Below are positions 59,906-64,000 of a stretch of 64,000 bases of DNA, one piece after another (positions within the stretch are counted from its first letter, which is position 1; every line of letters begins with the position of its first letter). The notes under the pieces are model-generated. The model searched no databases. It was not told where the DNA came from and saw nothing but the letters and a program-made list of their open reading frames with translations. This stretch comes from Pseudogemmobacter bohemicus. GTDB lineage: Bacteria > Pseudomonadota > Alphaproteobacteria > Rhodobacterales > Rhodobacteraceae. The DNA is taken from assembly GCF_003290025.1 (NCBI RefSeq), contig NZ_QNHG01000007.1, positions 143,150 through 207,149 on the forward strand, read 5' to 3'. The translations under genes were made by a program, and so were the position numbers.

Positions 59906-60391
59906 ATGCGCAGGCTTGTGCACGCCGGAGAGAAGTTTGTCTCTCTCACCCATAATATCGCGGCTGCATTGCTTGCCGTTTCCGCAATTCTGGTTTTCCT
60001 GCAGGTGGTTTCGCGTTTCGGGGGCGGGCATTCCCTGGCCTGGACCGAGATTCTGGCACGCGGCACGGTGATCTGGATGGTCTTCATGGCTGCCGCTGCC
60101 GGTTTTCGCCTTAACGCGATGATCCCGCTGGAATTCATCCGCGATGTGGTGCCGGCGCCGATCAAATCCCTGGTACTGTGGTCGGTCTTTGTGCTGACGC
60201 TCGTCTTCCTCTTCGTGATGTCCTGGTATGGCACCCAGATGGCGATGCGGGTTGCGAACCAGAAGATCGCCATGCTCGGCATTTCGATGGCCTGGTTCTA
60301 TGCCGCGATCCCGGTGGGCTGCCTCTGCGCGCTGCCCGGTGTGCTCCTCGGCCATTTCCGCACTGTTGCCGATGAGAGGCTCCCGGAATGA
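59906..60391 (+). CDS. dctQ: TRAP transporter small permease DctQ
   Basis: A 161-residue protein with four predicted membrane helices. The start at 59906 (MRRLVHAGEKFVSLTHNIAA) follows GGAGGAGG by four bases. SAILVFLQVVSRFGGGHSLA and ILARGTVIWMVFMAAAAGFR carry the family motif (family: RY...W..E..R), and KSLVLWSVFVLTLVFLFVMS the third helix. It bridges DctP and DctM. It overlaps dctM by four bases. Confidence 0.92.
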   Translation: MRRLVHAGEKFVSLTHNIAAALLAVSAILVFLQVVSRFGGGHSLAWTEILARGTVIWMVFMAAAAGFRLNAMIPLEFIRDVVPAPIKSLVLWSVFVLTLVFLFVMSWYGTQMAMRVANQKIAMLGISMAWFYAAIPVGCLCALPGVLLGHFRTVADERLPE

Positions 60392-61668
60392 ATATTGCAC
60401 TTGTTTCGGCACTGATTGTTCTGTTCGCGCTGTCCGTGCCGGTGGCGGTTGCCATCGCACTCTCCGCCATCTTCAGCATCACGCTCTTCAGCAATCTGCC
60501 GCTGCTGGTGGTGCCGCAGAAAATGTTCAACGCGCTGGACAGCTTCCCGCTGCTGGCGATCCCGTTCTTCATCCTTGCTGGCAATCTGATGAGCCATGGC
60601 GGCGTGTCGCGCCGGCTGGTGGATTTCGCAAAGTCCATGGTCGGCGGTGTGCAGGGCGGGCTTGGCGCCTCCTGTGTGATGACCTGTATGATCTTTTCCG
60701 CGATCTCCGGCTCCTCGGTCGCGACCACCTTTGCGGTCGGTGCGATCCTGATCCCGGCGATGATCCGCCATGGCTACCCGACCCCGGTCGCAGGCACCAT
60801 TCAGGCGGCTTCGGCCGAGCTGGGCGTGATCCTGCCGCCCTCGATCCCGATGATCCTTTATGCGGTTTCGACCGAGACCTCGGTCACCCAGATCTTCATC
60901 GCGGGCATTGGTCCGGGCATCCTGATCGCAGTTGCGCTGATCGTGATGACGCAGATCTGGTGCCGCGTGAAAGGCTACGGCAAAAATGACGGTGCTGACC
61001 GCCAGCCCTTCCTGAAATCCGCCATGAGCGCCTTCTGGTCGCTGCTGATGCCGGTGGTAATCGTGGGCGGTATTTATGGCGGTGTCTTCACGCCCACCGA
61101 GGCAGCAGCGGTTGCGGTCTTCCTGGCGCTCTGCATCGGGCTTTTCATCTATCGCGAGTTGAAATTCAGCGATCTGCCGAAGATCTTCCGCCAGTCGGTG
61201 GTATCGACCGGGGCGGTCATGCTGATCATCGCAGCGGCGGGGCTGTTCTCGTTCCTCGTCTCGATGTCGGGCCTGCCGAAAATGGTTGGCGCCTGGGCGT
61301 CGGACAGCTTTGAAAGCTGGATCACCTTCCTGCTCTTTGTGAACCTGCTCCTGTTCGTGGTGGGGATGTTTGTCGAGACTTCGGCGGCGATCCTGGTGCT
61401 GGCCCCGATCCTGACCCCGATTGCCATCGCTTATGGAGTCGATCCGGTGCATTTCGGCATGATCATGATCGTGAACCTCGCCATGGGGATGATCACGCCG
61501 CCGCTCGGGGTGAACCTCTTCGCTGCCGCCTCGGTTGCGAAGATCCCGGTGCAGCGCATGTTCAAACCGCTGATCTGGCCGGTGACGACGATCATCCTGT
61601 CGTTGATGCTGATCACCTATGTGCCTCAGATATCGCTGTTCTTACGCGATCTCTCGCTGGCGCAATAG
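60388..61668 (+). CDS. dctM: TRAP transporter large permease DctM
   Basis: A 426-residue sodium-dependent permease with about twelve helices. It opens with a helical hairpin (IALVSALIVLFALSVPVAVA), and contains FPLLAIPFFILAGNLMSHGG (about 45-64), ISGSSVATTFAVGAILIPAM (about 110-129) and VNLAMGMITPPLGVNLFAAA (about 361-380), the DctM motifs that line the sodium and substrate sites. It completes the TRAP importer. A gap of 62 bases separates it from the next oxidoreductase gene. Confidence 0.94.
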   Translation: MNIALVSALIVLFALSVPVAVAIALSAIFSITLFSNLPLLVVPQKMFNALDSFPLLAIPFFILAGNLMSHGGVSRRLVDFAKSMVGGVQGGLGASCVMTCMIFSAISGSSVATTFAVGAILIPAMIRHGYPTPVAGTIQAASAELGVILPPSIPMILYAVSTETSVTQIFIAGIGPGILIAVALIVMTQIWCRVKGYGKNDGADRQPFLKSAMSAFWSLLMPVVIVGGIYGGVFTPTEAAAVAVFLALCIGLFIYRELKFSDLPKIFRQSVVSTGAVMLIIAAAGLFSFLVSMSGLPKMVGAWASDSFESWITFLLFVNLLLFVVGMFVETSAAILVLAPILTPIAIAYGVDPVHFGMIMIVNLAMGMITPPLGVNLFAAASVAKIPVQRMFKPLIWPVTTIILSLMLITYVPQISLFLRDLSLAQ

Positions 61669-61730
61669 GTAACCCCGGCGGCGGCCGGCACTCCCCCGGC
61701 CGCCGCCTTTCCTGATACGAAGGCTGACCC

Positions 61731-62720
61731 ATGATCCCTGTCGAGGAAATCCGCTCCACCGCGATCCGCGCGCTGACCAGAGGCGGTCTGTCGCCCGACC
61801 ACGCCGCGATCCAGCTGGAGCTGTTGCTGGATGCCGAGATGCGCGGCGTGCCGTCGCATGGCCTGTTGCGGCTGCCGCGCGTGATCGAGCGGGTGGCAAA
61901 TGGCGCGACCAATCCGGCAACGCGCGGCGCGCAATCCTGGCGCGGCCAGGCGCTGCTGGATGTGGATGGCGAGCAGGGGCTAGGGCCGGTGGTGGCGCTG
62001 GCTGCGCTGGAAACCGCGACGGCGCGGGCGGCGGAGACCGGATCCTGCGTGGTGGCGATCCGCAATTGCGACCATCTGGGCATGCTCGCCTTCTACGCCG
62101 AAAAGCTGGCGCGTGAGGGCAAGGTGCTTTTGGGCATGACCGTGTCTGAGGCGCTGGTGCATCCCTATGGCGGTCGCCAAGCCATGATCGGCACCAATCC
62201 GATCACCATCGGCGTCCCGGCCGAGCCGCTGCCTTTCGTCTTCGACATGGCCACCAGCCTTGTCTCGATGGGCAAGATCCATGACCACGCCCATCGTGGC
62301 GCTCCGATCCCCGAAGGCTGGGCGCTGGATGCCGAAGGCAATCCGACGACCGACCCGAATGCTGCGAAACTTGGCGCCATCGCACCCTTTGGTGGTGCGA
62401 AAGGCTACGGCCTGGGGCTGGCGTTCGAGGTGCTGGTTTCGGCCCTTACCGGATCGGCCATCGGCACGGCTGTGAAAGGCACCCTAGACTCCACGGAACC
62501 CTGCAACAAGGGCGACCTCTTCGTGGTGATGGAACCCGCCTCCGGCTTCATGCCGCTGGTTTCGTGCTTCCTGGAAGAGCTGCGCCACTCGGCCCCCGCC
62601 GATCCGGCCCATCCCGTCCGCATCCCCGGCGACCGTGCCACCGTCACCCGCGAGCGCGCGGGCCGTGACGGGCTGAACGTCGCTACCGAGGTCTGGCAGC
62701 GCATCTGCGCGCTGGCCTGA
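61731..62720 (+). CDS. Malate/L-lactate dehydrogenase family oxidoreductase (Ldh_2/YlbC family)
   Basis: A 329-residue NAD(P)H-dependent dehydrogenase of the family that includes sulfolactate, ureidoglycolate and L-malate dehydrogenases (not the classical LDH fold). The catalytic His lies in GVPSHGLLRLPRVIERV (about 43-59), NCDHLGMLAFYAEK (about 109-122) is also diagnostic, and AMIGTNPITIGVPAEPLPFV and GGAKGYGLGLAFEVLVSALT complete the cofactor site. It would interconvert a 2-hydroxy acid and a 2-oxo acid. In the cluster it most likely acts on the imported TRAP substrate or an intermediate. Confidence 0.92.
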   Translation: MIPVEEIRSTAIRALTRGGLSPDHAAIQLELLLDAEMRGVPSHGLLRLPRVIERVANGATNPATRGAQSWRGQALLDVDGEQGLGPVVALAALETATARAAETGSCVVAIRNCDHLGMLAFYAEKLAREGKVLLGMTVSEALVHPYGGRQAMIGTNPITIGVPAEPLPFVFDMATSLVSMGKIHDHAHRGAPIPEGWALDAEGNPTTDPNAAKLGAIAPFGGAKGYGLGLAFEVLVSALTGSAIGTAVKGTLDSTEPCNKGDLFVVMEPASGFMPLVSCFLEELRHSAPADPAHPVRIPGDRATVTRERAGRDGLNVATEVWQRICALA

Positions 62721-62767
62721 GAATTTCAACGATCCGCCCCTTTGCCGGGCAAAGAAGGAGTAGTTTC

Positions 62768-63979
62768 ATGCGGTTCGATTATGGCGTCACCCGCGCCCCG
62801 CAGCGTCTGGTCTTTGGCCCCGGCCAGCGCGCCGCGCTTGGCCGATTGGCGCGCGACCTTGGAACCCGCGCGCTGATCTGCACCGATGAACGTCTGGGCG
62901 GTCTGCCGCTGCTGGGCGAACTGGTTGCCGATCTTGAGGCGCATGGCGTGACGGTTGAGGTTTTTGCCGAGACCCAGCCAGAGCTGCCGCTGGACGGCAT
63001 CACCACCTGCGCCGAACGCTACAAAGACTTTGCCCCGGATATGGTGATCGGTTTTGGCGGCGGAAGCTGCCTCGATCTGGCCAAGCTTGTCAGCCTTCTC
63101 CTGACCTTCCCCGGCCCGCTGTCGAATTACTATGGTGAGTTCAAAGTGCCCGGGCCCGTGCGCCCGATCATCGCGATCCCAACCACCGCCGGCACCGGGT
63201 CCGAGGCCACCCCGGTCGCGGTTCTGGCCGACCCGGAACGCGTAATGAAGGTCGGCATCTCGTCGCCTGAGCTGATCCCGCATACCTCGGTCTGCGACCC
63301 GGAGCTGACCGTGACCTGCCCGAAGGGCCTGACCGCAATTTCCGGCGCCGATGCTCTGGCCCATGCGATTGAGGGCTTTGCCGCCGTCAGCCGTGAGGCC
63401 ACCCCGGATCTGGCGGTGACCCGCGTTTTTGTCGGCAAGAACACGCTCTCCGATGTCTATGCGCTGCGGGCGATCAAACTGATCTACGATCACCTCGAAA
63501 CCGCCGTGAACCAGCCCGAGAATATCGAGGCACGTTCGGCGGTGATGCTGGGATCCACCCTTGCAGGTCTTGCCTTCGGCACCGCAGGCACTGCGGCGGC
63601 CCATGCGATCCAGTATCCGATCGGCGCAGAAACCCATACGGCGCATGGGCTTGGCGTTGGCGTGCTGCTGCCCTTTACCATGCGCTTCAACGCGCCGGTC
63701 GCGGCGGGCGATTACGCAGAAATCGCGCGTGAAATCGGCGTGGCGAGTGCGGCGGATGAGGATGCAAAAGCCTCCGACGCGCTGATCGCCGCGCTGTCGG
63801 CGCTGTTTGCCCGTGTCGGCATGCCCGCCACCATCGACAAGATCGGTGTAATACCCGAAAGCCTCGACAGCATCGCCACGCTGACGATGAACGCCGCGCG
63901 TCTGGTTGAAAACAACCCCCGCCCTCTGTCGCCCGAGGCGATCCGCACCATTCTTGACACTGCCATGGCGTCTGCCTGA
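62768..63979 (+). CDS. Iron-containing alcohol dehydrogenase
   Basis: A 403-residue group III alcohol dehydrogenase. The NAD site is GFGGGSCLDLAKLVSLLLT (about 96-114), IAIPTTAGTGSEATPVAVL precedes the metal region, and the metal ligands are Asp/His in SGADALAHAIEGFAAV and the His residues of AAAHAIQYPIGAETHTAHGL, all in family position. It oxidises a primary or secondary alcohol, or reduces an aldehyde. It lies 47 bases after the Ldh_2-type gene. The last 21 bases of the window after its stop hold nothing that I can call. Confidence 0.93.
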   Translation: MRFDYGVTRAPQRLVFGPGQRAALGRLARDLGTRALICTDERLGGLPLLGELVADLEAHGVTVEVFAETQPELPLDGITTCAERYKDFAPDMVIGFGGGSCLDLAKLVSLLLTFPGPLSNYYGEFKVPGPVRPIIAIPTTAGTGSEATPVAVLADPERVMKVGISSPELIPHTSVCDPELTVTCPKGLTAISGADALAHAIEGFAAVSREATPDLAVTRVFVGKNTLSDVYALRAIKLIYDHLETAVNQPENIEARSAVMLGSTLAGLAFGTAGTAAAHAIQYPIGAETHTAHGLGVGVLLPFTMRFNAPVAAGDYAEIAREIGVASAADEDAKASDALIAALSALFARVGMPATIDKIGVIPESLDSIATLTMNAARLVENNPRPLSPEAIRTILDTAMASA

Positions 63980-64000
63980 GAGCCTGAGGACCATAAACCT

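Noticed and set aside
55513..63979. TRAP cluster as a known sulfonate (dihydroxypropanesulfonate) pathway
   Set aside because: The Ldh_2-type and alcohol dehydrogenase types are compatible, but no sulfo-lyase such as SuyAB, no sulfite exporter and no HpsN-type sulfolactaldehyde (histidinol-like) dehydrogenase are present.

Overview
The window looks like chromosome or chromid DNA of an alphaproteobacterium of the Rhodobacteraceae (Paracoccus/Rhodobacter-like). That placement is inferred from the high G+C, the density of ABC and TRAP importers for small organics, the gene families present, and one GAACN7GAAC element that matches the alphaproteobacterial LexA box. I see no rRNA, tRNA, CRISPR array, transposase or phage structural gene.

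Layout. 0-2.3 kb: the 5' part of a sugar-type ABC binding protein gene, then a decayed polyol/sugar cluster (two broken short-chain dehydrogenases, a scrap of a RbsA-type ATPase, and an 8 x 10 bp tandem repeat). 2.3-8.8 kb: a DMT exporter, two L,D-transpeptidases, a QseBC/PmrAB-like two-component system and the K+ transporter Kup. Direct-repeat boxes of PmrA/QseB type precede both transpeptidase genes and the response-regulator gene. 8.9-11.1 kb: a short KdpD-like kinase and a KdpE-like regulator, divergent from kup. 11.3-16.2 kb: a YhiI-RbbA-YhhJ-like ABC exporter. 16.3-21.4 kb: a ribbon-helix-helix protein, quinone-dependent D-lactate dehydrogenase, a cytochrome c, a Tat-linked GMC dehydrogenase pair and a glyoxalase-fold protein. 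21.5-28.7 kb: a LacI regulator divergent from a pentose/pentitol ABC importer, a ribitol-dehydrogenase-like SDR and a ribulokinase-like kinase.

28.7-50.8 kb is a long, mostly minus-strand island for amide and cyclic-amide use. It holds a peptide-type ABC importer with an acetamidase/formamidase and AmiC/AmiR regulators, a LivKHMGF importer with the HyuA/HyuB hydantoinase-oxoprolinase pair and a divergent AraC regulator, and pxpC-pxpB-accC-accB-pxpA with a divergent LysR regulator. A clear intrinsic terminator lies just before the amiC start, as expected for control by an ANTAR antiterminator such as AmiR. 51.8-53.3 kb holds a GSU2403-type nucleotidyltransferase gene preceded by two matching 24-bp palindromes, and a 96-residue internally duplicated protein with a LexA-type box in its promoter region. 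53.3-55.5 kb: a Kef-type antiporter and an octopine-dehydrogenase-like gene, head to head, both missing their 5' ends. 55.5-64 kb: a GntR-controlled TRAP transporter cluster with four oxidoreductases for an unidentified small hydroxylated substrate.

The strongest candidates for undescribed biology are the two-component/L,D-transpeptidase regulon, the SOS-linked duplicated-repeat/nucleotidyltransferase module, and the split biotin carboxylase with PxpABC. All rest on reading the sequence by eye; no database search was run.
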